Shown: positions 37,570 to 46,215 of the stretch, one piece after another
How positions within the stretch are numbered: position 1 is the stretch's first letter
Layout: each line of letters starts with the position of its first letter
From: Gemmatimonadaceae bacterium
Lineage (GTDB): Bacteria; Gemmatimonadota; Gemmatimonadetes; Gemmatimonadales; Gemmatimonadaceae
Direction of reading: 5' to 3'
Assembly (NCBI GenBank): GCA_020851455.1
Contig: JADZCT010000033.1
Span: 1-64,000, forward strand
Length of the DNA: 64,000 nt
The notes under the pieces: model-generated
The model's input: only the letters and a program-made list of their open reading frames with translations
Told to the model about the DNA's origin: nothing
Database searches by the model: none
Translations under genes and position numbers: made by a program

Positions 37570-38298
37570 ATGCTTAGCCTGTCCTGGATGGCCGCGGCGT
37601 CACGCAATGCCGGACGGTCCCTTCGCGCTCCTGCCCGCGCGGCCGCGCTGGCGGCGGCATGCGGGGTCGCGGGCGCGGCGCTTGCGGCCTCGCCGGGCGC
37701 GGCCGCGGCTCAGCGCGCGGATTACGCCAAGTGCAAGGTGGACACCACGGCAGAGTGGTACCGCAGCCAGAAGGAGTTCTACTCTCCGGCAAGCGACACG
37801 TGGACCGACGACACGCTGCGCGCGACGCTCCTGAAGGGGGCCGGGTTCGATCCGAAGACGGCGTTCGTGCCCGAACTGGGCTATCGGCTCGAAGCGGCAG
37901 TGCCGAGCGGCAAGGCGGAGGATACGACTGCGCTCGGTCTGCTTCGCAGGATGTCGCAGCGGCGGCAGTGGCCGTCCCGGGCAACCGTGGGTACGGCGGG
38001 AATGCATGCCGCATGGATGATTGCCCAGCATGACAGTTCGCTCGCCATCGGCGCGATGCACCGGATGATGGAGGCCGGCCCGGGCGAGTCTTCTCCGGCG
38101 GAAGTCGCCGTGCTGGAGGATGCGCGCCGCGTGCAGGTCGGCCGGGGGCAGATCCACGGAACGCAGTTCCGGAAGTTGGACGGAAAGGCGGTGCTCGCCG
38201 GGCGCCTCGAGGACTCCACGCACGTGGACATGCGGCGGGACGGCGCGTGGCTGCCACCGCTTTCGGTGAGCGCGTGCCTTGCGACTGTGGCCAGGTAG
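37570..38298 (+). CDS. Exported DUF6624-like protein
   Basis: 242 residues from ATG 37570 (a GTG at 37564 is possible). A long signal region ends AASPGAAAAQ. The body carries the DUF6624-like succession VGTAGMHAAWMIAQHDSSLA, AMHRMMEAGPGESSPAEVAV, LEDARRVQVGRGQIHGTQFR. The family is widespread, found both cytoplasmic and exported, with no known function. Last gene of the ABC cluster. Confidence 0.75.
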   Translation: MLSLSWMAAASRNAGRSLRAPARAAALAAACGVAGAALAASPGAAAAQRADYAKCKVDTTAEWYRSQKEFYSPASDTWTDDTLRATLLKGAGFDPKTAFVPELGYRLEAAVPSGKAEDTTALGLLRRMSQRRQWPSRATVGTAGMHAAWMIAQHDSSLAIGAMHRMMEAGPGESSPAEVAVLEDARRVQVGRGQIHGTQFRKLDGKAVLAGRLEDSTHVDMRRDGAWLPPLSVSACLATVAR

Positions 38299-38336
38299 TC
38301 GTTCCTGCTCGCCGTTCTCCGTGTCGTGATGCGCTG

Positions 38337-38356
38337 GTGCGCCGCCCCGGGCGCAC
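38337..38356. terminator. Hairpin between convergent genes
   Basis: Arms gtgcgc and gcgcac enclose cgccccgg between the DUF6624-like gene and ygfZ. Short and without a T-run. Confidence 0.35.
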
Positions 38357-39358
38357 TCAGCGGAACGGCAGCGCCGTGATCGTCGCGATCACCTGCCGGC
38401 CATTCATTGCCGCAGAGACAGAGACGCCGTCTTCCACCTCGCGCCGCACATAGGCGAGAGCGATCGGGCCGAAACGCGGAGACACGGCGGACGACCGCAC
38501 CGTACCGACCGGCGCACCGTCACTCGAATGCAGCTCCGCACCGGGCGTTACCGGAGCCGCTGCGCGGAGGCCACGGAGCGTACGGTTCACGTGGCCCCGG
38601 AAGCGTATCCGCGCGACGGTCTCCTGCCCGGTGTAGCACCCCTTGTCGAATGAGATGCCGCCGAGCCGATCGAGTCCGGCTTCCTGCGCAAGGACGGCAT
38701 CATCCATGTCGAGCGAATAACGCGGCCATCCGGCCTCTACCCGCAATACCTCGGCGGTGCCGGCATCGAGCGGTACCGCGCCCGATGCTTCCAGCGCCGG
38801 CACCATGGCCGCGCGCGCCGGTGCCAGCGCCAGCAGGTCGAACGCCATGACGCCGAGGTCCGGCGCCCGCACGACCTGTGCGGCGTGACCACGCACGTTG
38901 ACGTCAAGGTGCGCAAAGGGAGGCAGTCCGTCGAGCGCAACTTCACCCACCGCCTGCGCGGAACCCGGACCCGCGATACGGACTTCGCACGTATCGGCAG
39001 TGATGTCGCGAAATGACGCGAGCCGCGGGTTCACGTATTTCCGGAGCATCGCGAGCAGCGGCGGGCCGGCAGCCGCGTCCGCGTTCACCATGAAGCCGTC
39101 GTCGCTGGCGAGCACCCGCACGTCGGCGATGATCTTTCCCTTGGCGGTGAGCGCGGCTGCGTAGAGGCCAGCGCCCGGCTTCAGTGACGCGATGTCGTTG
39201 GTCAGGAGGCCGTTGAGCGTGAGCGCGGCCTGTGGCCCGGAGAACCGGATTCGTACGCGGTCGCTCCGGTCACACCAGACAGAACGGGCCATCGCCGCTT
39301 CGTACGCAGCGGGATCCGCTGCCGCCCACGTGCGGCTCGCAGCCGCGCCACCGCTCAT
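38357..39358 (-). CDS. ygfZ: Folate-binding protein YgfZ (iron-sulfur cluster repair)
   Basis: 333 residues from ATG 39358, overlapping the glcF stop (ATGA). Diagnostic motif DKGCYTGQETVARIRFRGHV near residue 243, with the conserved cysteine, plus the GcvT-like N-terminus (DRVRIRFSGPQAALTLNGLL, AALTAKGKIIADVRVLA). YgfZ uses tetrahydrofolate to help maintain iron-sulfur enzymes. It is the last gene of the glcDEF operon, whose GlcF carries such clusters, a sensible pairing. Confidence 0.92.
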   Translation of the reverse strand: MSGGAAASRTWAAADPAAYEAAMARSVWCDRSDRVRIRFSGPQAALTLNGLLTNDIASLKPGAGLYAAALTAKGKIIADVRVLASDDGFMVNADAAAGPPLLAMLRKYVNPRLASFRDITADTCEVRIAGPGSAQAVGEVALDGLPPFAHLDVNVRGHAAQVVRAPDLGVMAFDLLALAPARAAMVPALEASGAVPLDAGTAEVLRVEAGWPRYSLDMDDAVLAQEAGLDRLGGISFDKGCYTGQETVARIRFRGHVNRTLRGLRAAAPVTPGAELHSSDGAPVGTVRSSAVSPRFGPIALAYVRREVEDGVSVSAAMNGRQVIATITALPFR

Positions 39359-40665
39359 TGCGCGCTCCGAGCGGAATAAGCGTCGTCGAGGAGCTCGACG
39401 GGGTGGCGCGTGACGGCAGGGCTCCCGGACCGGAGCAAACCGGCCCCGATGTGCATCATGCACCCTGGGTTGCCAGTCACAACAACCGACGCCCCGCACT
39501 TTCGGATGTTCTCGAGCTTGGGAGCGAGTATCCGCTGCGAGAGTCCGGGCTGCGCGAGCGAGAAGAGTCCAGCACTTCCGCAGCAGTCGACTGCATCGGG
39601 CAGCTCGCGCGCGTTCAGTCCCTGCATGGCGGCTAGTACCCTGGCTGGGGGCTCGGAGAGGCGCTGGGCATGCAAGAGGTGGCACGGATGATCCACGGCA
39701 ACGGCCGCATCCGTCGCCGCGGCAGCGGGTTCCGGGCCTGCGTCCGCAAGCAACTCGCTCACGTCGCGCACGCGCGCCGCCATTGCCATCGCGCGCTCTC
39801 GCCATTCCGGGCTGCCCGCAAGGAGCCGCCCGTACTCCTTCATCGCCGCACCGCAGCCCGCCGAGTTCACGGCGATGAACTCCGCGCGCGATGCCTCAAA
39901 CGCGGCGATGTTGATGCGCGCCAGTTCCTGCGCCGCGGCTTCCTGCCCGGCGTGGGCGTGGAGCGCGCCGCAGCAGCGCTGGCCCGGTGCGGAGACGACC
40001 TCGTAGCCGTTGCGCGATAAGACGCGCTCGGTGGCCCGGTTGACGGGCGCCAGCAGCCCTTCCATGACGCAGCCAGTGAGCACTGCTACGTGTGCACGGG
40101 CTTCGGCCTCACGCGCTGCTGCCGGCGATGGTTTCGCTGGATCGGGGCCAATGGCTGGCCGGGCCACTGCGGGTCGCGGCAGCCGGCGCTCGATGCCATG
40201 CGACGGTCGTCTTGTCGTCTCCAGAGTCGCGCAGGCGATCCCGAGCCTGCCTGGCATGCGGGCGAGCAGTCGGCTCAGCCCTGTCGCGCGGATGAGCCGC
40301 ACCTTGAGCATCGCGAGCCGGAGCAACGCGGGTCTCGCAAACACGAACAGGATGAGCCGCGAAACGAATTGCAGCGGCCGCTGCGACAGGGTATCTGCAC
40401 GGACGGCTTCGAGCAGCTCGCCATACGGAACACCCGACGGGCACGCAGTTTCGCACGCGCGGCAGCCAAGGCAGTTGTCGAGATGCGACAGCATGAGCGA
40501 CTCATCTTCCGCCGAAAAGCCACCCTTCGCCAAGGCCTTCATCAGGACGATCCGCCCGCGCGGCGAGTCGTTCTCGTCGTCCAGGGTGAGATAAGTCGGG
40601 CAGGCCTGCGTGCAGAACCCGCAGTGCACGCAAAGGTCGGCGCCGGGGAGTCCGCGCACGGTCAT
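39355..40665 (-). CDS. glcF: Glycolate oxidase iron-sulfur subunit
   Basis: 436 residues. Two 4Fe-4S motifs: CVHCGFCTQACPTYL near residue 12 and CLGCRACETACPSGVPYGEL near 64. The C-terminal half has two CCG-type modules: ...VVSAPGQRCCGALHAHAGQ with FIAVNSAGCGAAMKEYG, and VDCCGSAGLFSLAQPGLSQR with VVTGNPGCMMHIGAGL. GlcF passes electrons from the flavin subunits to the quinone pool. ATG 40665 overlaps the glcE stop. Confidence 0.94.
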   Translation of the reverse strand: MTVRGLPGADLCVHCGFCTQACPTYLTLDDENDSPRGRIVLMKALAKGGFSAEDESLMLSHLDNCLGCRACETACPSGVPYGELLEAVRADTLSQRPLQFVSRLILFVFARPALLRLAMLKVRLIRATGLSRLLARMPGRLGIACATLETTRRPSHGIERRLPRPAVARPAIGPDPAKPSPAAAREAEARAHVAVLTGCVMEGLLAPVNRATERVLSRNGYEVVSAPGQRCCGALHAHAGQEAAAQELARINIAAFEASRAEFIAVNSAGCGAAMKEYGRLLAGSPEWRERAMAMAARVRDVSELLADAGPEPAAAATDAAVAVDHPCHLLHAQRLSEPPARVLAAMQGLNARELPDAVDCCGSAGLFSLAQPGLSQRILAPKLENIRKCGASVVVTGNPGCMMHIGAGLLRSGSPAVTRHPVELLDDAYSARSAQ

Positions 40666-41675
40666 TCCGCGTCCTCGCCGAGGATTCCCGGGTTCAGGAC
40701 GCTTCCGGGGTCGAACCGACCCTTGAGCCGCCGCGCCACCGAGATCGAGAGCGGGCTGCCGCGCAGCATGCGCGGGTGCGGGTCGCGGGCGCGGTACGAC
40801 GTCCAGAATCGTCCGTCGGTCTCGGTGACCGTGCCGAGCCGTCCCGCTTCCGCAACGCCGGCGCGCACAAGGGCGGTGCTGCCCATATAGCGCGCAACGA
40901 CCGCGCCGGCGGGCACGCCAAGCAGTCTCGCGTCGTGCTGGTCCAGCACGGCACAGCCACTCGGCGCCACCTCGGCGGCGATGAGTGCGTCAGCAACTGC
41001 AGCATCTCTTTCGATGGACGAAGAGCCGGCTGCTGGCGGCCACTTCGCCCCGGCGGGCGGCGAAGCGCCACGCACGCCGCCGCCGGCCGGCACGATCAGC
41101 ACCGTCACGTCCGCCGCAGGGATCGCCCGCAACCGCACGGTAACCTCGGTGATGATCCCCAGCGTGCCGAACGCGCCAACCATCAGCCGTACGAGGTCGA
41201 AACCGGCAACGTTCTTCACCACGCGGCCTCCGCCTCGTGCCACCGCGCCTTCACCATCCACGAACTCGATGCCGAGCGCCAGGTCGCGCGGGCGTCCGAG
41301 CGCCGCGCCGAACGGCCCGGTCGTTGCGGTTGCGAAGGTGGCGCCAATCGTGCCGTCATCCGTGCCCCACGGGCAGAGCGGGCACCACTGCCCGTGGGCG
41401 CGCGTTGCGTCGTCGAGCTCGGCCAGCGTGGTTCCCGCGCGCGCCGTGAGTGTGAGGTCTCCGGGAACGTATGCAACGATGCCCGAGAGGCGGCGCAGGG
41501 TGACTTGGTCGGCGCCGTCCCGCACGCGCGCTGCCGGCGTGCCCTCTCCCGACCACTTGCCCGCGCCAACGACCTTCAGTCCGCGGCCCTCGGCGCGCGC
41601 GGCACGGACGACATCGGCCAGATCAGGAGTGCCCGCTGGCTCGTGCGCCGCCGCCGGCCCGTGTGCGTCCGTCAT
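40662..41675 (-). CDS. glcE: Glycolate oxidase FAD-binding subunit
   Basis: 337 residues from ATG 41675. FAD-binding type 4 (PCMH) domain: VAYVPGDLTLTARAGTTLAE, then PWGTDDGTIGATFATATTGP and VVKNVAGFDLVRLMVGAFGT with LGIITEVTVRL. Works with GlcD and GlcF to oxidise glycolate to glyoxylate. Its start codon is the last of a series of 35-bp repeats, each repeating the ATG context, so initiation is coupled to minigenes after glcD. Confidence 0.92.
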   Translation of the reverse strand: MTDAHGPAAAHEPAGTPDLADVVRAARAEGRGLKVVGAGKWSGEGTPAARVRDGADQVTLRRLSGIVAYVPGDLTLTARAGTTLAELDDATRAHGQWCPLCPWGTDDGTIGATFATATTGPFGAALGRPRDLALGIEFVDGEGAVARGGGRVVKNVAGFDLVRLMVGAFGTLGIITEVTVRLRAIPAADVTVLIVPAGGGVRGASPPAGAKWPPAAGSSSIERDAAVADALIAAEVAPSGCAVLDQHDARLLGVPAGAVVARYMGSTALVRAGVAEAGRLGTVTETDGRFWTSYRARDPHPRMLRGSPLSISVARRLKGRFDPGSVLNPGILGEDAE

Positions 41676-41800
41676 GGCGCCGCTCCCGCCGCCTTGCGTG
41701 CGTCCGTCATGGTGCCGCTCCCGCTGCCTTGCGTGCGTCCGTCATGGTGCCGCTCCCGCCGCCTTGCGTGCGTCCGTCATGGCGCCGCGCCCACTGCCTT
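41661..41800 (-). repeat. Four 35-bp tandem repeats forming a chain of three 12-codon minigenes
   Basis: The unit repeats with exact 35-base period across the glcD-glcE junction. On the minus strand each copy gives ATG-ACG-GAC-GCA... ending CCA-TGA, encoding MTDARKAAGAAP. Minigenes run 41780-41742, 41745-41707 and 41710-41672, each stop overlapping the next start (ATGA). The first start overlaps the glcD stop and the last stop overlaps the glcE start. A GGGAG lies 9 bases before each internal start. Confidence 0.9.
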
Positions 41801-43210
41801 CCGCGCCGAAGGCGACGCATTCCACTCGCGGCAGTACCGCACCGGCACCACCTTGCCGGGGTTCGCGCGCCGGGCCGGATCGAACGCGTCGCGGAGCCGG
41901 CACATCGCGTCGAGCGATTCCGGCGAGAAGAGCATGTCCATGTATGGCTGCTTGTCGAGCCCCACGCCATGCTCGCCGGTAATGGTACCGCCTTCGCCGA
42001 TGCAGACTTCCATTATTTCCCTGCACGCCGCGTGCACGCGCGCCATTTCATCGGCGTCATTGCCGTCGCACGGTATGTTCGGGTGCAGGTTGCCATCGCC
42101 GGCGTGGAACACGTTGCACACCCGAACCCGGTGGCGCTCGGCGATCTCGCCAATGCGCCGCAGTACTGGCGCCAGCCGGGTACGCGGCACGACGGCATCC
42201 TGTACCACGAGGTGCGGCGCCACGCGGCCCATCGCCCCGAAGGCCTTCTTGCGACCCTGCCAGAGCCGCTCGCGGTCGGACGAGTCGGTAGCTGTGCGGA
42301 CCGCCCGTGCGCCGTTTTCGCGGCAGATGCGTTGCACCGCCGCCGTGTCGTCGTCGAGTCCCGCAGCGGGGCCGTCCACTTCCACCAGCAGGCACGCCTC
42401 GACGTCCGTTGGGTATCCAGCGGCGTAGATGGACGCCTCGACCGCAGCTATTGTCCCGGCGTCCACCAGCTCGAGCGCGGCGGGTACGATGCCGGCGGCG
42501 ATGATGGCGCTCACCGCCTTGGCGGCGCCGTCGAGCGCGGGGAAGTCGGCGAGCATGGTGCAGACGCGGGCGGGGTTGGGCGTGAGCCGCACGGTAACGT
42601 CCACCGCAACGCCGAAGCATCCCTCGGACCCCACGAAGGCGCCGAGGAGGTCGTAGCCGATTTCGTCGTCGCGCGGCGCAGCGAGCTCGATGAGTTCGCC
42701 ATCGGGCAGCACCACTGTCGCATGGAGAACATGATTCAGTGTGACGCCGTACTTCAGGCAGTGCGGGCCGCCGGCGTTCTCGGCGACGTTGCCGCCGATG
42801 GAGCAGGCCGTCTGGCTCGACGGATCGGGCGCGTAGTGAAGGCCGTAAGGCGCCGCTGCCTTGCTCAGCCTCGCGTTCACCACCCCTGGCTCGACAGTCG
42901 CAGTTCGCCCGACAGGGTCAATCGAGTATATCTGCCGCATGCGGTGCAGGCCGATCATCACGATTCCATCGGCGAGCGAACCGGCCGAGAGGCCCGTGCC
43001 CGCTCCCCGCGCGACGAACGGCGCATTGGCGGCGGCGAGCGCGCGCACTACCGCGATCGCTTCGGCGCGGTTGCCCGGGGCGACGACGAAGCGCGGACGC
43101 AGGCGGTAGCCGGGCAGCCCGTCGTTCTCGTACACCAGAAGCTCCGCGGCGCGCGTTATGACGTGCTGCGGGCCGACGATGCCGGAAAGCGCCCGTGCGA
43201 GCTGATCCAT
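41777..43210 (-). CDS. glcD: Glycolate oxidase FAD-linked subunit
   Basis: 477 residues. FAD-binding motifs VVAPGNRAEAIAVVRALAAA, FVARGAGTGLSAGSLADGIV near residue 92, and QTACSIGGNVAENAGGPHCL; the C-terminal oxidase domain ends with NVFHAGDGNLHPNIPCDG and GGTITGEHGVGLDKQPYMDM, which carry the substrate and flavin His residues. Oxidises glycolate or D-lactate-type 2-hydroxy acids. First gene of glcD-glcE-glcF-ygfZ. Its 3' end (GAAP and stop) is the template of the 35-bp repeats. Confidence 0.94.
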   Translation of the reverse strand: MDQLARALSGIVGPQHVITRAAELLVYENDGLPGYRLRPRFVVAPGNRAEAIAVVRALAAANAPFVARGAGTGLSAGSLADGIVMIGLHRMRQIYSIDPVGRTATVEPGVVNARLSKAAAPYGLHYAPDPSSQTACSIGGNVAENAGGPHCLKYGVTLNHVLHATVVLPDGELIELAAPRDDEIGYDLLGAFVGSEGCFGVAVDVTVRLTPNPARVCTMLADFPALDGAAKAVSAIIAAGIVPAALELVDAGTIAAVEASIYAAGYPTDVEACLLVEVDGPAAGLDDDTAAVQRICRENGARAVRTATDSSDRERLWQGRKKAFGAMGRVAPHLVVQDAVVPRTRLAPVLRRIGEIAERHRVRVCNVFHAGDGNLHPNIPCDGNDADEMARVHAACREIMEVCIGEGGTITGEHGVGLDKQPYMDMLFSPESLDAMCRLRDAFDPARRANPGKVVPVRYCREWNASPSARKAVGAAP

Positions 43211-43225
43211 ACCGGTAATTAAAGC

Positions 43226-43255
43226 GGAAGGGCCGGGCTATTGCCCGACCCTTCC
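43226..43255 (-). terminator. Terminator after sigma factor gene
   Basis: A 13-base stem with one mismatch (ggaagggtcgggc / gcccggcccttcc on the minus strand, loop aata) is followed by gctttaatta. It lies 54 bases past the sigma-factor stop and just before glcD. Confidence 0.7.
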
Positions 43256-43308
43256 AGGTCAACGCGCGCGAACCGATTCCGGGCGGTCCGTGACGTTGGG
43301 TGGGGAAG

Positions 43309-44202
43309 TCAGGTGATTGACCAGAAGCCGGCCAGCGCGCGCCCCTCCGGCGCCTGGCGCAACTTGTCGAACGCGCGCTCGCGGATCTGGCGGATTCGCT
43401 CGCGCGTGACGCCCATCAGTTCGCCGATCTTTTCGAGCGTCATCGCTTCGGCGTCGTTGTGGAGCCCATAGTAGAGACCCAGGATCTTGCGCTCGCGCGG
43501 CGTGAGGTAACGCTTGAAAACGTGCTCGATCGTATCGCGCATCAACTCGACGTCGGTAGTTTCCTCGATTTCCGCGCCGTCGGCGCCTGCGAAGCGTTCG
43601 CCGAAGGTGCACGCCTCGCGGTCGCTGCGATCCACCGGCGCGTCGAGCGACATCTCGCCGATGGACATCTGCCTGGCGGTGCGGACCTGGTCGGGTGACT
43701 GGTCGAGAAGCCGCCCGATCTCGTGCACCGTCGGGTCGCGCTTGAGAACCTGGCCCAGGATCGTTTCGGCGCGCGAGAGCCGGATGAGGTGCGAGTTCTG
43801 GTTGAGCGGGATTCGTACGGATCGCGTCTGCTCGGCGAGCGCTTTCAGAACCGCCTGGCGCACCCACCACACCGCGTACGAAATGAACTTGACTCCCTGG
43901 TCGGGGTCGAACTTGTGGACAGCCTTGAGCAGGCCTTCGTTGCCGATTGCGACGAGCTCCGACAGATCGAGGCCGTGGCCCTGGTACTTCTTCACGTAGG
44001 AGATGACGAACCGCAGGTTGGCGGTAACGAGCCTCTCCGCTGCGGTCTCATCTCCCTTCTGTACCAGCCGCGCGAGTCGCTTCTCCTCGGCTGGATCCGT
44101 GATGAGGGGCAGGTTCTGGATGTCGCGCAAGTACTGGTCGAAGGCCGTCGAGGCGGACGAACGGAAGCACGCCTTGTTTCTCGACTCGATCGCTGGCTGC
44201 AT
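43309..44202 (-). CDS. Sigma-70 factor, group 2-like (no region 1.1)
   Basis: 297 residues from ATG 44202. Region 1.2 FDQYLRDIQNLPLITDPAEE, region 2 LVTANLRFVISYVKKYQGHG with FDPDQGVKFISYAVWWVRQA, region 3 IPLNQNSHLIRLSRAETILG, and region 4 LTPRERKILGLYYGLHNDAE with MTLEKIGELMGVTRERIRQI. The missing region 1.1 and non-conserved spacer and the ~300-residue size fit group 2 rather than the primary factor. A GTG at 44274 is an alternative start. A good sigma-70 promoter lies 91-119 bases upstream and a terminator follows. Confidence 0.9.
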   Translation of the reverse strand: MQPAIESRNKACFRSSASTAFDQYLRDIQNLPLITDPAEEKRLARLVQKGDETAAERLVTANLRFVISYVKKYQGHGLDLSELVAIGNEGLLKAVHKFDPDQGVKFISYAVWWVRQAVLKALAEQTRSVRIPLNQNSHLIRLSRAETILGQVLKRDPTVHEIGRLLDQSPDQVRTARQMSIGEMSLDAPVDRSDREACTFGERFAGADGAEIEETTDVELMRDTIEHVFKRYLTPRERKILGLYYGLHNDAEAMTLEKIGELMGVTRERIRQIRERAFDKLRQAPEGRALAGFWSIT

Positions 44203-44292
44203 ACACACCCCGGGGGCGTTGGGTTGTAGCACTTCCGATGCGGCGGCACGGCGCGAAACGTTACCCACGCGCACACAAGCGCAGGGACGCGC

Positions 44293-44321
44293 ACGATATG
44301 TCAGGGAGCGCGAATGGTCAA
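44293..44321 (-). promoter_or_regulatory. Sigma-70-type promoter of the sigma factor gene
   Basis: On the minus strand TTGACC (-35, at 44316-44321) and TATCGT (-10, at 44293-44298) are separated by 17 bases, about 90 bases before the ATG at 44202. The boxes match 5/6 and 4/6 to consensus. Confidence 0.6.
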
Positions 44322-44410
44322 CACTCGGGCAGCAGCCGAGCGCTGCCGGCTTCTTGCCGCACGCCGCTAAGTCGTTGCGTGAAACCGGCTTACGATCGCA
44401 TCACAAATAT

Positions 44411-44439
44411 GTGTAGATCGGGCGCGCTCCGCTCTACAC
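44411..44439 (-). terminator. Probable terminator after aroB
   Basis: Arms gtgtaga and tctacac with a 15-base loop, followed on the minus strand by atatttgtg, lie 14 bases past the aroB stop. Confidence 0.45.
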
Positions 44440-44452
44440 CGGCCGCCAGCGC

Positions 44453-45475
44453 CTAGCCCGCGAGGCACTCCGCCAGCGCACGCGCCACCACGGAATCGTC
44501 AACTGGCATTGAATAGCCGCTGTCGGCGGCCGCGGGTTCTCCCACGTCATGGAGCAGCGCATACTCAGCACGCGAGCCGCGCGCCTTCTTGTCCCCGTGC
44601 GTCAGCGCTGCGACGACGGCAGCCGGGACGGGCACCGCGGGTACCCTCGCCAGGCCGAGCGCATCGAGAGCCGCTGCTACCGTCGGGGCGAACCCGGCCC
44701 GGGCAACTCCAGTCATTTCCGCGATGCGCGCCTCAACGTACATGCCAACGGCAACACACGCGCCGTGCGGCATTCCGTACGCCGCGGCGGCCTCGATCGC
44801 ATGGCCGATCGTGTGGCCGAAGTTCAGCATCTTGCGAAGTCCGCCTTCGCGCTCGTCGCGGCTTACCACGCCCGCCTTCACGCGCACGTTGCGTACCACC
44901 AGCTCCCCCATCGCGGCCGACGTCGCCTTCGCCGGCGTCACTACCTCGCCGGCATGGCCCACCAGCCAGCCGAGCTCGTCCCGCGACGTGATGAGCGCGT
45001 GCTTGAGGGCTTCGGCGAGCCCGTTCCTGAGTTCCCATTCCGGGAGCGTGCCGAGGACCGACGGGTCTGCGACCACGGCGGCAGGGTGGTGGAACGCACC
45101 AACCAGATTCTTGCCCGCGTGCGTGTCAACGCCGGTCTTGCCGCCGACGGCGGCGTCAATCATCGCGAGGAGCGTCGTCGGGACTTGGATGACGGGGACG
45201 CCGCGCATGTACGTAGCGGCGACGAACCCAGCCAGGTCGCCAACGACGCCGCCGCCGACGGCAACCACCGCAGAGTCCCTGCCGAAGCCGCGATCGAGCA
45301 TTGCGTCGGTGAGCCGTGCCCACTCGGCTCGCGTCTTGCTTGCTTCGCCGGGCGCAATGACCAGGAGATCGCCGTCCGGGACGCCGAGTGTGGAGGCGAG
45401 CGGTGCGGCGTGAAGCGGGGCAACGTTCGCGTCCGTGATCATCGCGATGCGCCGCCCGGCCGCCGCGTCGTGCAC
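44453..45475 (-). CDS. aroB: 3-Dehydroquinate synthase
   Basis: 340 residues from GTG 45475; second step of the shikimate pathway. NAD and metal motifs: VVAVGGGVVGDLAGFVAATY, QVPTTLLAMIDAAVGGKTGV, NLVGAFHHPAAVVAD, LAEALKHALITS, MLNFGHTIGHAIEAAAAYGM with the metal-binding His and Glu. The frame is open upstream to 45574 and reads SFSLHGSKIVVGAPLI, which looks like the missing first strand of AroB, but the only candidate start there is CTG at 45574 after GGAGGT, overlapping the adenosyltransferase stop. Real start may therefore be non-standard. Confidence 0.93.
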   Translation of the reverse strand: MHDAAAGRRIAMITDANVAPLHAAPLASTLGVPDGDLLVIAPGEASKTRAEWARLTDAMLDRGFGRDSAVVAVGGGVVGDLAGFVAATYMRGVPVIQVPTTLLAMIDAAVGGKTGVDTHAGKNLVGAFHHPAAVVADPSVLGTLPEWELRNGLAEALKHALITSRDELGWLVGHAGEVVTPAKATSAAMGELVVRNVRVKAGVVSRDEREGGLRKMLNFGHTIGHAIEAAAAYGMPHGACVAVGMYVEARIAEMTGVARAGFAPTVAAALDALGLARVPAVPVPAAVVAALTHGDKKARGSRAEYALLHDVGEPAAADSGYSMPVDDSVVARALAECLAG

Positions 45476-45567
45476 CGCGCCGGCGCCCTGGCCGATGAGT
45501 GGCGCGCCAACGACGATCTTCGATCCGTGCAGCGAGAACGAGGCCCGGCCCGCCGAATCCCGAGGCG

Positions 45568-46119
45568 CTACCAGGTGACCTCCCCCGCGCCGGAGCGGCG
45601 GTTCGCGACCCGCGACAGGACGAAGAGGAGATCGGAGAGCCGGTTGAGGTACGACACCAGGATCGCCGGCACCTCCGTGTCGTGCCGCAGCCGCACCACC
45701 GACCGCTCGGCGCGGCGGCAGACGGTGCGCGCTACGTGCAGCGCCGATGCCTTGGCCGTGCCGCCGGGGAGAATGAACGACTTGAGTGGTTCGAGCTCCG
45801 CCTGGCAGTCGTCAATGGCCTGCTCGAGCTGCGATATCCGCTCGTCGGTGAGACTGGCCTTCTGGAGCTGCTTTGCGTGTTCCTCCGGGTGCGGCGTGGC
45901 GAGCAGCGCGCCTATCGCGAAGAGGTCCCGCTGGATGGGCGCGAGCACTTCGTCAATGCGCGGCATCGGATCGGCGGCGCGCGCCACCCCGATCGCCGCG
46001 TTCAGTTCGTCAACGTCGCCGTACGCCGAGACGCGCGCGTCGTCCTTGCTGACCCTGCCGCCGCCAAAGAGAGCCGTCTGCCCGTCGTCGCCGGTCCGTG
46101 TGTAGATCCTGAGAACCAT
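45568..46119 (-). CDS. ATP:cob(I)alamin adenosyltransferase (PduO type)
   Basis: 183 residues from ATG 46119, with GAGGAAA upstream. N-terminal RIYTRTGDDGQTALFGGGRV binds ATP and the conserved block HVARTVCRRAERSVVRL, then ILVSYLNRLSDLLFVLSR, forms the active site. Makes adenosylcobalamin from reduced cobalamin. Its 3' end abuts or overlaps the extended aroB frame. Confidence 0.93.
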   Translation of the reverse strand: MVLRIYTRTGDDGQTALFGGGRVSKDDARVSAYGDVDELNAAIGVARAADPMPRIDEVLAPIQRDLFAIGALLATPHPEEHAKQLQKASLTDERISQLEQAIDDCQAELEPLKSFILPGGTAKASALHVARTVCRRAERSVVRLRHDTEVPAILVSYLNRLSDLLFVLSRVANRRSGAGEVTW

Positions 46120-46215
46120 CTGGTTTCCTCGATCCGCTGCTGTGGTGAGGTGTGATGAAGCCGGGCGCCGGGGCAACGGTGCTCTCCCGGGCAGCTCATG
46201 CGATGCCGCCTGCGT

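Noticed and set aside
41661-41800. Possible CRISPR-like array (four 35-bp repeats).
   Set aside because: Repeats are contiguous without spacers and encode minigenes.
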